A stretch of DNA of 64,000 bases from Gammaproteobacteria bacterium. GTDB lineage: Bacteria > Gemmatimonadota > Gemmatimonadetes > Longimicrobiales > Gaopeijiaceae. The notes below the pieces were generated by a model. That model had not been told where the DNA came from, ran no database searches, and saw only the letters and a list, made by a program, of their open reading frames with translations. How positions within the stretch are numbered: position 1 is the first letter of the stretch; each line of letters opens with the position of its first letter. Positions 43,310 to 52,242 of the stretch are shown in pieces. Location: positions 1-64,000 of the forward strand of contig VXNP01000152.1 in assembly GCA_009840525.1 (NCBI GenBank), written 5' to 3'. Position numbers and translations under genes: made by a program.

Positions 43310-44392
43310 ATGGAACGGAAGCTGATGATCTACGGCGCGACCGGCTACACCGGCCGGCTGGTTGCGGAGGAGGCGGTTGAAGCCGGCGTACGGCCCGTAC
43401 TCGCCGGCCGCGATGCGGAAAAGCTCGGCGCCCTGGCCGATTCCTTGAACGCGGCTGCGGGCGGCGAGTCCCGGAGCGCGCCGCTCGAGACCCGCGCGTT
43501 CGGCCTGGACGAACCGGCGAGGATCACCGCGGCGCTCAGGGATATCGATGTGGTGCTGCACTGCGCCGGCCCCTTCTCGCGCACCGCGCTGCCGATGTTC
43601 GAGGCCTGCCTCAGGACCGGTACGCATTACGTGGACATCACCGGCGAGATCAGCGTGTGCGAGGCCCTCGCGGCCCGGGACGCGGAGGCCAGGGAGGCGG
43701 GGATCATGGTGCTGCCCGCCGCCGGCTTCGATGTGGTGCCGAGCGACTGCCTGATCGCGGATCTTGCCGCGCGGCATCCCGGTGGGCGCATCGTGCGGCT
43801 GGGCCTGCTGGTTCGTTCCGGAGCTTCGCGCGGCACACTGAAGACCGCGCTGGAGGGCGTAAGCGCGATGCGCATCCGGCGCGACGGTCGCATCACGCGG
43901 GTCGGCGCGGGCAGCCTGCGGCACGAGTTCGACTTCGGGCGCGGGCCGGCCGCAGCTCTCGTGACACCTCTGGCGGATGTCTCGACGGCCTGGTGGTCGA
44001 CCGGCATCGAGAACATCGAGGCCTACTATCGCGCCGGAAGAAGACTCCCGCAGCTCATGCGGCTGAGTCGATGGTTCGGCTGGCTGCTGGCCGGGCGGAC
44101 GGCCCGGGCCCTGCTGGGCAGATGGATCGACCGTGGACCCGAGGGGCCGAGTGACGCGGAGCGCAGGACGAGCGAGGGGATCCTGGTCGCGGAGATCGAG
44201 GATGCCCGGGGCGGGCGCGCCGCCGCCCGCATGCGCGTTCCCGATCCTTACGGATTCACCGCGAAGACCCTGGTGGCTATCGGGGTGCGCGTGCTGGACG
44301 GCGACTTCAAGGCCGGATACCAGACGCCGTCCTCGGCGTACGGTGCCGACTTCGTTCGCGAGTTTGATGGTGTGGAGTGGGAGCTGCTCTAA
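43310..44392 (+). CDS. Saccharopine dehydrogenase-like NAD(P)-binding protein
   Basis: 360 residues from the ATG at 43310. The Rossmann start is 'LMIYGATGYTGRLVAEEAV', followed by 'LAGRDAEKL', 'VLHCAGPFSRTALPMFEACL' and 'HYVDITGEISVCEAL'. These are hallmarks of the SDH-like reductases (trans-acting enoyl reductase type) rather than of lysine-pathway saccharopine dehydrogenase itself. Substrate unknown. No signal peptide. Confidence 0.85.
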   Translation: MERKLMIYGATGYTGRLVAEEAVEAGVRPVLAGRDAEKLGALADSLNAAAGGESRSAPLETRAFGLDEPARITAALRDIDVVLHCAGPFSRTALPMFEACLRTGTHYVDITGEISVCEALAARDAEAREAGIMVLPAAGFDVVPSDCLIADLAARHPGGRIVRLGLLVRSGASRGTLKTALEGVSAMRIRRDGRITRVGAGSLRHEFDFGRGPAAALVTPLADVSTAWWSTGIENIEAYYRAGRRLPQLMRLSRWFGWLLAGRTARALLGRWIDRGPEGPSDAERRTSEGILVAEIEDARGGRAAARMRVPDPYGFTAKTLVAIGVRVLDGDFKAGYQTPSSAYGADFVREFDGVEWELL

Positions 44393-44414
44393 CGCGCCAT
44401 CGAGGTGCTGGTAT

Positions 44415-44741
44415 TCAGCCCTCTTTCGCGAGTCGGACGCTCGCAAGTCGATTCATGCTTATACCCTGTTCCGCCGCCTGTATGGCCAGGGCACGATGCG
44501 TCTCCGGTGGCACGCGCACCACGAACTTGCCACTGTAGAGGCGATCTGCAACCGGCTGCGGAGCCGTCTCACCGTTCGACTGCATGTCAGCGACGCAGTC
44601 GGCAACGAGTTGTTGGATTCCGGAAAGGGCCTCCCCGGGAGTCGGCGCCAGCCAGGTGAGCGACGGGAATTCGGCACATAGCCCTACATGCTCAGCATCT
44701 TCAGCAGACCACGTGATGCGGTAGGTGTAGTGGTCGGTCAC
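44415..44741 (-). CDS. hicB: HicB-type antitoxin
   Basis: 108 residues from a GTG overlapping the toxin stop. The N-terminal degraded RNase-H-like HicB fold is 'YTYRITWSAEDAEHVGLCAE' plus 'LTWLAPTPGEALSGIQQLV'. The C-terminal ribbon-helix-helix is 'FVVRVPPETHRALAIQAAEQ' plus 'ISMNRLASVRLA'. Gene order is toxin first, typical of hicAB. Confidence 0.87.
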   Translation of the reverse strand: MTDHYTYRITWSAEDAEHVGLCAEFPSLTWLAPTPGEALSGIQQLVADCVADMQSNGETAPQPVADRLYSGKFVVRVPPETHRALAIQAAEQGISMNRLASVRLAKEG

Positions 44742-44992
44742 TCCATGCCCTCCAGCTTTTCGATGGCCCGGATCGCTTGGCGGACCTGGTAGGGCTTCGC
44801 CATCCCTTTCGCGCTCTGAATGTTCACGCGCGGATCTCCCGCCCACGGCATCCGGTAGACGCGGTGGCTACCGGTGCGCTGGCGTGGCTGTCCGAAGGCT
44901 GCGTCGCACACTCTTGTCAGATCCCGGAACCGAACACCCCTCGGGTTCTTGCGGAATGCCTCGATGGCTGCCGGTATCTCCCCACGCTTCAT
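44738..44992 (-). CDS. hicA: HicA-type mRNA interferase toxin
   Basis: 84 residues from the ATG at 44992. The dsRBD-like fold has 'NPRGVRFRDLTRVCDAAFG', the catalytic His in 'TGSHRVYRMPW' and 'KPYQVRQAIRAIEKLE' at the end. It cleaves mRNA when not bound by HicB. Overlaps hicB by 4 nt. The palindrome CATTAATG lies 6 nt before the start. Confidence 0.87.
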   Translation of the reverse strand: MKRGEIPAAIEAFRKNPRGVRFRDLTRVCDAAFGQPRQRTGSHRVYRMPWAGDPRVNIQSAKGMAKPYQVRQAIRAIEKLEGME

Positions 44993-44997
44993 GGTAG

Positions 44998-45005
44998 CAT
45001 TAATG
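44998..45005 (-). promoter_or_regulatory. Short palindrome at the hicAB start
   Basis: CATTAATG is an 8-bp palindrome inside the imperfect dyad TAGCATTAATGATA, between the promoter region and the hicA ATG. HicB proteins bind such inverted repeats for autoregulation. Short, so only weakly supported. Confidence 0.3.
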
Positions 45006-45109
45006 ATACTAGGATCCAAGGTGACGGCTCCGCGGTCGATGCGGAACTCCAACCTAGGTGGAATCCGTGGGCGGCCGAATGGCCGGATGGGGCGTGGTGG
45101 TTGCGGTGA

Positions 45110-46252
45110 CTAACGCGCCAGCCAGGTGCTGAAGCGTTCGTTCAGCTCGTCTTGGTGGTCGACCCAGAAGGCCCAGTCGTAGCGCAGGGCGCGCGCCTCA
45201 TTGGCGGGGGTGGCCGGCATGTGCGGGTCCATCTCGACACCGGTAGCCAGATGGGTCGTCACCAACGGCATGCCGGACCTGCGGGTCGGTGAGTAGGAGA
45301 TACGGCGGCTGATCCGCGCGAGCGACTCGGCGCTGGTCGCGAAGCCCACGTAGCGTAGTGCCGCGTCGAGCCTGGGTGTGCCCCGGACGACCCCGATCTG
45401 GCCGAACGCGAGCAGTTGGCCATCCCAGATGATCACGAACGGCTGGTCCTCCAGGACCTGCGCGTTGAAGATGCGCCCGTTGTACGCCGTGCTCATCACG
45501 ACCTCGCCGTCGGCAAGCATCTGGGGCGGCTGGGCACCCGCCTCCCACCAGATCACCTCGTCCTTGATCGTATCGAGCTTGCGGAAGGCACGGTCGAGCC
45601 CGTCGGGCGTGCTCAGAGTCGGGTAGACCTGGTCGCGGGGCACTCCGTCGGCGAGCAGGGCAAACTCCAGATTCGCCTGCGCAAGACGCCGCATCCCGCG
45701 CCGGCCCGGAAACTTCTCCAGATCGAAGAAGTCGGCCATGGTAGCGGGCTTCTCGCCCGGGATAGTCTCCTCGTTGTAGACGATCACCGTGGACGCGTAC
45801 AGGAAGGGGGCGCCGCACACAGTCTGCGTCTCGGCAACGAAGTCCTCGGCTGCCGGCGTGCCGTCGTAACCGGGAGGCAATGCGTCGATGTCGATCGGCT
45901 CGAGCAGACCCTCGTCGCATGCCTGCACCGCGTCGGCGATCTCCAGGCTGACCACGTCCCACTGGGTGTTGCCGATGTCCACCTGGGCGCGGATCTCGGC
46001 GAGCCCGCCGTTGTACGCCCCGAGGTTGACGGGGATGCCGGTCGCCTCGGTGAACGGGACGATGGTGGCTTCCTCAACGGCACGTCCGTAGGAGCCGCCC
46101 CACGATACGACGGTGATTGGCTCGGGCCGGTCCTGTCGGCACGCGGCGGTGGCGAGGACCGCGAAGGCCGAAATCAACGCCTTTCGCAACCCGCCGCGCC
46201 CGCGCTGCATGACGTTGCTGAGGGACCGATCGACCTTGGGGTTTCTGGGCAT
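45110..46252 (-). CDS. PotD-like extracellular solute-binding protein
   Basis: 380 residues from the ATG at 46252; an internal Met at 46210 is an alternative. A signal/lipobox 'AFAVLATAAC' precedes the periplasmic-binding fold: 'ITVVSWGGSYGRAVEEATI', 'VDIGNTQWDVVSLEIADAV', 'WWEAGAQPPQMLADGEVVM' and 'AYNGRIFNAQV'. It resembles polyamine (PotD/F) binding proteins of ABC importers. No permease or ATPase gene is adjacent, so it would need partners encoded elsewhere. Confidence 0.85.
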   Translation of the reverse strand: MPRNPKVDRSLSNVMQRGRGGLRKALISAFAVLATAACRQDRPEPITVVSWGGSYGRAVEEATIVPFTEATGIPVNLGAYNGGLAEIRAQVDIGNTQWDVVSLEIADAVQACDEGLLEPIDIDALPPGYDGTPAAEDFVAETQTVCGAPFLYASTVIVYNEETIPGEKPATMADFFDLEKFPGRRGMRRLAQANLEFALLADGVPRDQVYPTLSTPDGLDRAFRKLDTIKDEVIWWEAGAQPPQMLADGEVVMSTAYNGRIFNAQVLEDQPFVIIWDGQLLAFGQIGVVRGTPRLDAALRYVGFATSAESLARISRRISYSPTRRSGMPLVTTHLATGVEMDPHMPATPANEARALRYDWAFWVDHQDELNERFSTWLAR

Positions 46253-46407
46253 CGAGTACCTTTCTCTTCCGGGCCAGCTGCGTGCAGACCGAGTTCGCGC
46301 CGCAGGGAACGTACTACACGGCATCGAATAGTACCTTCTTCCGGTGCCGTTCGTGACGAACGTGGAAGGTCCGCGCTTCCGGAAGACGGCGAGAGCGGTA
46401 GCGAGAG

Positions 46408-47196
46408 ATGACTCCGATGCGCATCCGTAGCCTGGCTCTCCTCTGGCTGATGTCTCTGGCCCTGGCCGGCTGCGACCTTCTCGGGCCCGAGTACATCGAG
46501 ACCCGGGAGGTGACCGTCGGGCCCACCTTGGCCAAGTGCTACGGTGTGGGTCCGCAGTCGTGCATGGTGGTTGACGGCGGGTTCTTCTACGACGGAATCG
46601 AAGGATTCGACTACGAGCCCGGCTACGACTATCGCCTCCGGATCGGCAAGTACGATCCCTGGGGCGGGGGAGAGCCGCCGCAGGATGCCGGCCGGTACGC
46701 CTATCGTCTGCTGGAGCAACTGGAGAAGACGGTCGCACCCTCCACCCCCGCAACGGTGTCGCTGGCTCCGACGCGGGTGACCTGCATCCAGGGTGACGAC
46801 TTCTGCCTCGTGCTGGACGGCGAGCTGTACGACGACATGATCACGAGCTTCGAATACGAGGCCGGCGATCACTATACCCTTGATGCCAACAGATATCGCG
46901 ATGGCCGGTATCTGCTGAACGAGATTACTTCGAGAACCAGGGCAGCGGGGACGGAAGACGAGATTACCATCGATCGGCACCGGGTTCAATGCGACGACGG
47001 CCATCCCGGGTACTGCAAGGTCGTGAACGGCGCTCCGTACCGTGGCGAGATCGTCGGCTTCCAGCCCGCGCACGACTACGACTATCGTCTGCGCGTCGAG
47101 AGGTTCGACATGTTTCCCGAGGGTGTGACCCCGGCGCCTTACGTTCCGATCTACGGGTACCGCTGGCTGGAGACGCTCGAGCGCACGAGCGGCTGA
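46408..47196 (+). CDS. Lipoprotein with three DUF4377-type repeats
   Basis: 262 residues; lipobox 'LALAGC'. Three repeats of about 75 residues each carry a Cys pair and a 'GF.YE.G..Y.L' core: 'CMVVDGGFFYDGIEGFDYEPG', split at the hairpin; 'CLVLDGELYDDMITSFEYEAG'; and 'CKVVNGAPYRGEIVGFQPAHD'. Each ends near 'YRLLEQLEKT' or 'YRWLETLERT'. DUF4377 usually occurs once per protein, often beside heat-shock HslJ/META domains. The internal triplication is visible in the sequence; function unknown. Confidence 0.75.
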   Translation: MTPMRIRSLALLWLMSLALAGCDLLGPEYIETREVTVGPTLAKCYGVGPQSCMVVDGGFFYDGIEGFDYEPGYDYRLRIGKYDPWGGGEPPQDAGRYAYRLLEQLEKTVAPSTPATVSLAPTRVTCIQGDDFCLVLDGELYDDMITSFEYEAGDHYTLDANRYRDGRYLLNEITSRTRAAGTEDEITIDRHRVQCDDGHPGYCKVVNGAPYRGEIVGFQPAHDYDYRLRVERFDMFPEGVTPAPYVPIYGYRWLETLERTSG

Positions 47197-47218
47197 TTCC
47201 TCGCGGCGCGACTCTTGA

Positions 47219-48988
47219 CTACCGTGAGCGGTCGACGATGAACTGCCGTTCTCCCATTGCGACCAAACCGTGCGGACCGGCGACTTCGATCTTGAGTGCG
47301 TATTCTCCGTCAGCGAGATTGCCGATGTCTACATCCATGGCCATCGGCTCCGTCACTGCAGCTACGGCTTGCTCCCAGGATACCTCAGGCATCCGCGGGG
47401 CCGATCGGATACGGAGCGCGCGCAGCGCCCGGGTCAGGAATCCAGGTCGCTCGCCTTCGACGGAGAGCGTAACCCGCAGTGGCCAACCAGCCACGACTCC
47501 GTACACCTCCCAGTAGACGGCCAGTTCGCTATCCGCGATGGCCGTGGTCGCGAGCATCCGAGCCACGGCTTCGTCACGGCTGCCGGGAAGATCGGGCCCC
47601 GAAGGCAGAACAAGCAGGGGATCCGACAGTACGATTCCTTCGGTGTCGAGCGGCAGAAGACCAGTCCGGGCCCGCGCGACCGCGCGGCGCTCGTCAAATG
47701 ACTCCACGCTCACTGCCACCGGCGTGTGTGGGACGACCGTTTCGAAGACGGGAAGTGTCGTATGCGGGGGAGCCTGGAGAAACACTGGAAAACTGCCGGG
47801 CCCGTCGCTCAAGAGAAAGACGGTTCGAGGTGCGACGAGCTGGGCTCCGTCGAGGCGGGCGGCCGCTACCACGACCAGTGAGTCCTGGTCACGGAACCGT
47901 GCAAACTGCGCGGGCACCTGAAAGACCGGCCCGTAGGTGGCCGGAGTGTAGCGCTCGTCGTCCCTGCCGGCCTCGAGGTGGTACCGAAGCGCGCCCATCC
48001 CGTCGGTGATTGCCGAGACGGGCGTAAAGCGGTACCTGGCCGCACGCAAGCTCTTCCAGCGCGGGGTTGGCGTGGGCTGTGGCGACCACGAGTCCTCGGG
48101 TCCCCGGCGCACGAGGAGACCTTGGTGTGGATACCCGTGCTCTCCGCCGCGTGCTTCGAGGAGACTCCAATGCAGCACCGACTCGACACCTCGACGTATA
48201 TGGGCTGTCCAGCGGTCATTGCCGGGAATAGACCACATGGGGTTGGCCAGCCACCAGAATCGCTGCTCGAAGTCACTGCGCTCGCGACCCGTCAGCCGCT
48301 GGTAGGCCGATCTGTCGTTGCCTTCCAGCAGGTCGCCGATGCCCGTCAGGAGCGCCGCCAGAGCCGGATCGGCGTCGGGCAGCGCGGAACGGAAGTAAGC
48401 CGCGGCTTCCGCGGGCCGGCCACCCCGTTCGTGAACCATGCCCAGGAGCAACTCGCACCACCAGGCGACAAAGGTACATTCACCGGCCACCGCCAGGGTC
48501 TCCTGAAAGTCGCTTAGCCGGGTATGCGCATAGACGACCTGGGCGAAGGCCAAGGCATCGTCCGGCCTTGCGGCGGCGGCCTCGGTGAGGGCGGTCAATA
48601 GCTCGGCTACTTGGTCCGGCCGACGTCGTCGGCGAACTCGCCAGTTGTGGTCTTCGTGATCCCCGTTGAAACACAGATCGCCATCGTCGGCGCTACAGCC
48701 CGAGCCCGCCGTGGTCCGCACCTGCGAAGGACCGTAGTAGCTGCCCAGAACCCACGCGACATCAGGCGCGAGCGGCTCTTGCCATTCGACTTGGGCTGAG
48801 GAACTCTCCTCATCGCGGGCAGTATTTTCCTGCGCGTGGGAGTCGCGTGGTGCGACCAACGGCAACCCGAAGAACGCGAGCGCCAAAGCAGTGAGCGAAA
48901 TCGCTGGTGTCGCAAGCCTTTGCGGAGTTCGGACGAAATCGGCAAATGCGCACTGTAGGCGGTGCAAGTAGAGCATTTCGGGCGACAT
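47219..48988 (-). CDS. Large exported protein, GWxTD-like, uncharacterised
   Basis: About 589 residues; the start (48988 or 48976) is uncertain. A signal peptide core 'LALAFFGLPLVAPRDSHAQ' follows a long N region. Residues about 130-230 contain TPR-like helices ('DALAFAQVVYAHTRLSDFQE'). Then 'FEQRFWWLANPMWSIPGNDR' resembles the FW..RDP stretch of Gemmatimonadota GWxTD proteins, and the C-terminal half has beta domains with 'LAVYWEVYGVVAGWPLRVTL', also like that family. No catalytic motif seen. Confidence 0.55.
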   Translation of the reverse strand: MSPEMLYLHRLQCAFADFVRTPQRLATPAISLTALALAFFGLPLVAPRDSHAQENTARDEESSSAQVEWQEPLAPDVAWVLGSYYGPSQVRTTAGSGCSADDGDLCFNGDHEDHNWRVRRRRRPDQVAELLTALTEAAAARPDDALAFAQVVYAHTRLSDFQETLAVAGECTFVAWWCELLLGMVHERGGRPAEAAAYFRSALPDADPALAALLTGIGDLLEGNDRSAYQRLTGRERSDFEQRFWWLANPMWSIPGNDRWTAHIRRGVESVLHWSLLEARGGEHGYPHQGLLVRRGPEDSWSPQPTPTPRWKSLRAARYRFTPVSAITDGMGALRYHLEAGRDDERYTPATYGPVFQVPAQFARFRDQDSLVVVAAARLDGAQLVAPRTVFLLSDGPGSFPVFLQAPPHTTLPVFETVVPHTPVAVSVESFDERRAVARARTGLLPLDTEGIVLSDPLLVLPSGPDLPGSRDEAVARMLATTAIADSELAVYWEVYGVVAGWPLRVTLSVEGERPGFLTRALRALRIRSAPRMPEVSWEQAVAAVTEPMAMDVDIGNLADGEYALKIEVAGPHGLVAMGERQFIVDRSR

Positions 48989-49039
48989 GAGAGCGCGACC
49001 AGTAAACGAGGCGCGGAACATACGAGGAGTCGCGTCGTC

Positions 49040-49300
49040 ATGACAGACTGCCTGAACACCGTGACAGCCTCCAACAGCCCGACCGAAGCGCACTCAACCG
49101 TCGGCACGCGCATCCACGTCATCGGCAACAGCGCGTCAGGCAAGAGTACGCTTGCGGCGAGGCTGGCGGACGTGCTGGATGCGGCGTTCGTCGAGCTGGA
49201 CGCGCTCAACTGGTGGGCCCAGTTCATGATCTGGCGGAAGCACGATTCGCTGCTCGGATGGATCATCACCCAGCATGCCCGCAAGCGGTCAGCCGAGTGA
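49040..49300 (+). pseudogene. P-loop kinase-like gene with internal deletion
   Basis: 86 residues. The start is a normal adenylate-kinase-like P-loop: 'RIHVIGNSASGKSTLAARLA' then 'FVELDALNWW'. Only 25 residues later it ends 'KHDSLLGWIITQHARKR', which corresponds to the C-terminal helix of full-length relatives (about 180 residues). The lid and substrate regions are missing, pointing to an in-frame internal deletion. It overlaps the 3' end of the opposite-strand gene at 49289. Confidence 0.5.
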
Positions 49301-49825
49301 CCCCCGCTCCTTCCACTCCACCGCGTGCGGCACCCCTTCGCTCGCCAGCTCCTCCAGGATGGCGTGCACCGCGTCCGCGAGGCGCTCGTCGAAGAGATGG
49401 GAGTGGTCGAGGTACCAGGCCACCCAACCCTCGCTGAGCAGGTGCTCCTTGAAGGAGCGACGGTAGGACTCCCACATCTTCTCTTCCATGGCCCCGGTTT
49501 CGTGCTGGTAGACCAGGTTGCCCATGTGGCGGAAGATCGCCGTCATATAGGAGTTCCAGCGCAACCGCTCCCCGGCCGTGAGCCCGTCCGGGTCGTCGGC
49601 CGCCCGGGCGAGGAAGTCGGCCAGTTCGGGGTCCCGGAAGACGTGCTCGAGCAGGCGGATACTGTTCTCGACCATCGAGTTGAAGGTGGCCGCGCGTACG
49701 CTCTTCGTGTTGCGTTGCGTCTGCTCGATGCCGAGCCTCATCCGGCGCGCGACCAGAAGCAGCGACGCCACGACACCCACGGCACCGATGAACTCGCCCA
49801 GGTTGCCGAGGATATCCAGGTTCAT
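49289..49825 (-). CDS. Membrane-anchored helical protein, uncharacterised
   Basis: 178 residues. The N-terminal 'FIGAVGVVASLLLVA' is a single membrane helix; the rest is alpha-helical with 'HVFRDPELADFLARAADDP', 'RLRWNSYMTAIFRHMGNLVY' and 'GWVAWYLDHSHLFDERL'. The pattern resembles DUF6082-type proteins. Last gene of the minus-strand run beginning with the ATP-grasp enzyme (41-nt gap after the beta-propeller). Confidence 0.6.
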   Translation of the reverse strand: MNLDILGNLGEFIGAVGVVASLLLVARRMRLGIEQTQRNTKSVRAATFNSMVENSIRLLEHVFRDPELADFLARAADDPDGLTAGERLRWNSYMTAIFRHMGNLVYQHETGAMEEKMWESYRRSFKEHLLSEGWVAWYLDHSHLFDERLADAVHAILEELASEGVPHAVEWKERGSLG

Positions 49826-49866
49826 TCGGGAAGCGCCAGAGAGGCGTGGTGGTGAGTGGGGTTGAA

Positions 49867-51099
49867 TCAGCGCATCCCTTCGGGGAGGCGCCTAACTGCC
49901 ACATAGGGCACGTCGAGGTCGTCCGTCTCCACGAAGGCGACGAGGCCGCCCGGGCCGAAGGCGGAAGGCATCGCGGTGGAGCCGGGCGGGAGGGTGCCCA
50001 GGTAGCGTCCGTCCGACGAAATGAGGTCGATGCGGTTGCCCTCCGTGTCTCCGTCACCTCGGTGAAGGACCCAGATGGTGCCTTCCCAACTCGTGGTCAG
50101 GTCAACCACGACGGGGACCTCGTCGAAGAACTCCATCGCCTCGATCTGGCTGCGGCGCATTTCTCTCATTTGCTGTTGAAACGAGTCGCCGCCGCGAACG
50201 GGCGCGAGTGCTTCCAGGCGCCGCTCGATCTCAGCGGCCCTGATGCGGCCCGTCGCGCGGCGGGGTTGGAACGGACGGGTCAGGATCCGGGTCACGAGGC
50301 CGCCCGGCACGGCGGACTTGATCGCATACGTAGAAGAGTCGGTGTACACGAAGGCTCCGCTGGGCAACACGCCCGCCCTGAGCACCGGCCTGAATCCCTC
50401 CGCATCACCAGGGGGCCGCCACCCCGCGGCAACCGAGTCGATGCGGACCTCGTCGCCACTCAGATCATAGCTCAGGACATGCCGGAACGAGGGTTCCGAC
50501 GACTCGTCGCCCGGATCGGCGGTCATTCTCAGATAGCGGACCTCGGATGTCGCGAGGACTCGATCCATTCCCGGGAAGACCTGAATGCCGCCAATCATCG
50601 CAGCGCTCATCTGCGCACCTGGAAAGCGGGCCATGCGTTCGAATTGGCCGTCGGCATCAAAGAGGGTGAATCCCATTTGTCCCAGGTCGTAGACGGTCAC
50701 CCGCCCATCCCGCATGACCGCGAACTCCGCCATCAACACTGTGTTTCTTCCGAATTCGCCCGGGCCTTCCCCTTCTCGAATGAACTGGCGCACCAGGTTG
50801 GCTTGCAGGTCGACGACGTTGATCCGCACCGCCTCGGTGTCGAGGATGTAGAGGTTGCCGGCACCGTCGAAGCCGACCCCCGCGACGCGGCCGAAGGTGT
50901 CCCAGCCGTCCCCATCCAGCGAGCCCACCCGGTAGATGTCCTCGAAGTCGGCGTCGAGGGGAAGGTCTTCAGCCGGGAGTTCGATTACTTCCTGGGCAGC
51001 GAGTGGGTGGGCCAGCGTTGCGAGGATCGCGATTGACAGCGTGGCCATTGCGATGGCCGTCGCATAACTCGTCCGCTCCTGCGTCGTCTTCCCAGCCAT
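49867..51099 (-). CDS. Exported six-bladed beta-propeller protein
   Basis: 410 residues with a signal peptide ('ATLAHPLAAQE'). Blades include 'DGAGNLYILDTEAVRINVVD', 'REGEGPGEFGRNTV', 'GRVTVYDLGQMGFTLFDADG' and 'GRYLGTLPPGSTAMPS', ending 'TDDLDVPYVAVRRL'. Same family as the genes at 9430, 10770, 53385 and 59494, but with a type I signal rather than an obvious lipobox. It follows the ATP-grasp gene by 38 nt and is probably co-transcribed. Confidence 0.75.
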   Translation of the reverse strand: MAGKTTQERTSYATAIAMATLSIAILATLAHPLAAQEVIELPAEDLPLDADFEDIYRVGSLDGDGWDTFGRVAGVGFDGAGNLYILDTEAVRINVVDLQANLVRQFIREGEGPGEFGRNTVLMAEFAVMRDGRVTVYDLGQMGFTLFDADGQFERMARFPGAQMSAAMIGGIQVFPGMDRVLATSEVRYLRMTADPGDESSEPSFRHVLSYDLSGDEVRIDSVAAGWRPPGDAEGFRPVLRAGVLPSGAFVYTDSSTYAIKSAVPGGLVTRILTRPFQPRRATGRIRAAEIERRLEALAPVRGGDSFQQQMREMRRSQIEAMEFFDEVPVVVDLTTSWEGTIWVLHRGDGDTEGNRIDLISSDGRYLGTLPPGSTAMPSAFGPGGLVAFVETDDLDVPYVAVRRLPEGMR

Positions 51100-51137
51100 C
51101 GTTCGTCTCCTGCGGTGTTGCCGCTACGCCATCCCCG

Positions 51138-52124
51138 CTAACACGCGATGCGCTGCGGCCGAAGGCGCGGCATCGCCGTCCTGCGTACATACCGGGCCAC
51201 CTCGCGCATGCCGTCGACGCCGATCCGGGCGCCAAACGCCTGATTGTAGTTGGTTGTGCCGTTGATGTCATACGTGTAGCGGTTGCCGCGGGCATCCTCC
51301 ACGAATTCGATTCCGGCGATCTCGATCCCTTCCTCGATGCAGAGCCGGATGTACCTCCGGACCAGCGGGTCGCCGGCCGCGATCGGCGACGGGCTGAAGA
51401 GGTCGGCAGCACCGGTGCCACCCGCACCCGTCCAGAGGCTCTCGCGGTTCGGAGGGATCGGATTGCACGCATCCGAGGGGCAGAGTTCGAACCCCCCGGC
51501 CGTGGAGCTCCGCATCGCGAACACGAAGCGGCCGCCAACGATCTCCACCCTCGTGATGAATGGTTCGGGTGCCGGGATGTACTGCTGGAGGATCACCCTG
51601 GCGCCGGGCCCGGCGTCAAAGCTCCTGTCGCCAAGGTGCTCTTCGAGCTTCCCGGGGTCCTGGAAGAGCCGGATGCCCAGGCCCTTGCCCCCCTGATCGT
51701 GCTTCGTGATGAACGGGCCGTCGAAGGTTGCGGCTGCTTCGCGCAGATGCTCCCTCCCGACGGCCAGCACCGTGCGCGGCGTCCTGATCCCGTGTCGCCG
51801 CAGGACGAGGTCCTGCCGAAGCTTGCTCATCTCCAGCTCGAAGGCGCCCAGCCCGTTGACGACTCGACGGCCGTGCGACTCCAGCCAGTACAGAAGCTGG
51901 CGAGCCAGCTCCACCGTGTGGACGTGACCCCGGGTGTGCGAGGACGGGCTGATGCGGTTCATCCAGATGCCGTCGGGAGGAGGTGCCGACGGATCGACGA
52001 TCCCCTCGTTCACATGCACGAGGCGGACCCGGAAGCCTTCGCTCTCAAGTGCCTCCCGAAGAGGCGGAATCCAGGCAGGATTTTCGTAAAGGACATTTAT
52101 TGTCGGTAGCACAGGGCTGATCAT
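51138..52124 (-). CDS. RimK-like ATP-grasp ligase
   Basis: 328 residues. The ATP-grasp core is visible: 'SKLRQDLVLRRHGIRTPRTV', the ATP-binding Lys and Gly loop in 'FITKHDQGGKGLGIRLF', 'VILQQYIPAPEPFITRVEIV', and metal ligands in 'IAGIEFVEDARGNRYTYDIN' followed by 'GTTNYN'. Relatives join an amine to a carboxylate, for example RimK glutamylation, or act as RiPP maturases (graspetides). The preceding 64-codon Cys-rich frame and terminator suggest a peptide substrate; this is inference. No Shine-Dalgarno is evident at the ATG, so a later start is possible. Confidence 0.85.
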   Translation of the reverse strand: MISPVLPTINVLYENPAWIPPLREALESEGFRVRLVHVNEGIVDPSAPPPDGIWMNRISPSSHTRGHVHTVELARQLLYWLESHGRRVVNGLGAFELEMSKLRQDLVLRRHGIRTPRTVLAVGREHLREAAATFDGPFITKHDQGGKGLGIRLFQDPGKLEEHLGDRSFDAGPGARVILQQYIPAPEPFITRVEIVGGRFVFAMRSSTAGGFELCPSDACNPIPPNRESLWTGAGGTGAADLFSPSPIAAGDPLVRRYIRLCIEEGIEIAGIEFVEDARGNRYTYDINGTTNYNQAFGARIGVDGMREVARYVRRTAMPRLRPQRIAC

Positions 52125-52177
52125 TGGTTTGTCTCTGAGGTTAGGGCAGGCGTAGAACGGCGGGGGATCGGAGCACG

Positions 52178-52209
52178 AAAAAACCGCCCGGATCGGCTGA
52201 CCGGGGCGG
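52178..52209 (-). terminator. Intrinsic terminator or attenuator before the ATP-grasp gene
   Basis: On the minus strand, an 8-bp GC stem (CCGCC/CCGG pairing with CCGG/GCGG, one bulged G) with a 9-nt loop is followed directly by six U residues. It lies 33 nt after the Cys-rich mini-ORF stop and 53 nt before the ATP-grasp start. It would end most transcripts coming from higBA and the mini-ORF, leaving read-through for the downstream enzyme. Confidence 0.7.
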
Positions 52210-52242
52210 CTCGGAAGCGGCTTGAGCTCGGGACTCAGCGCG

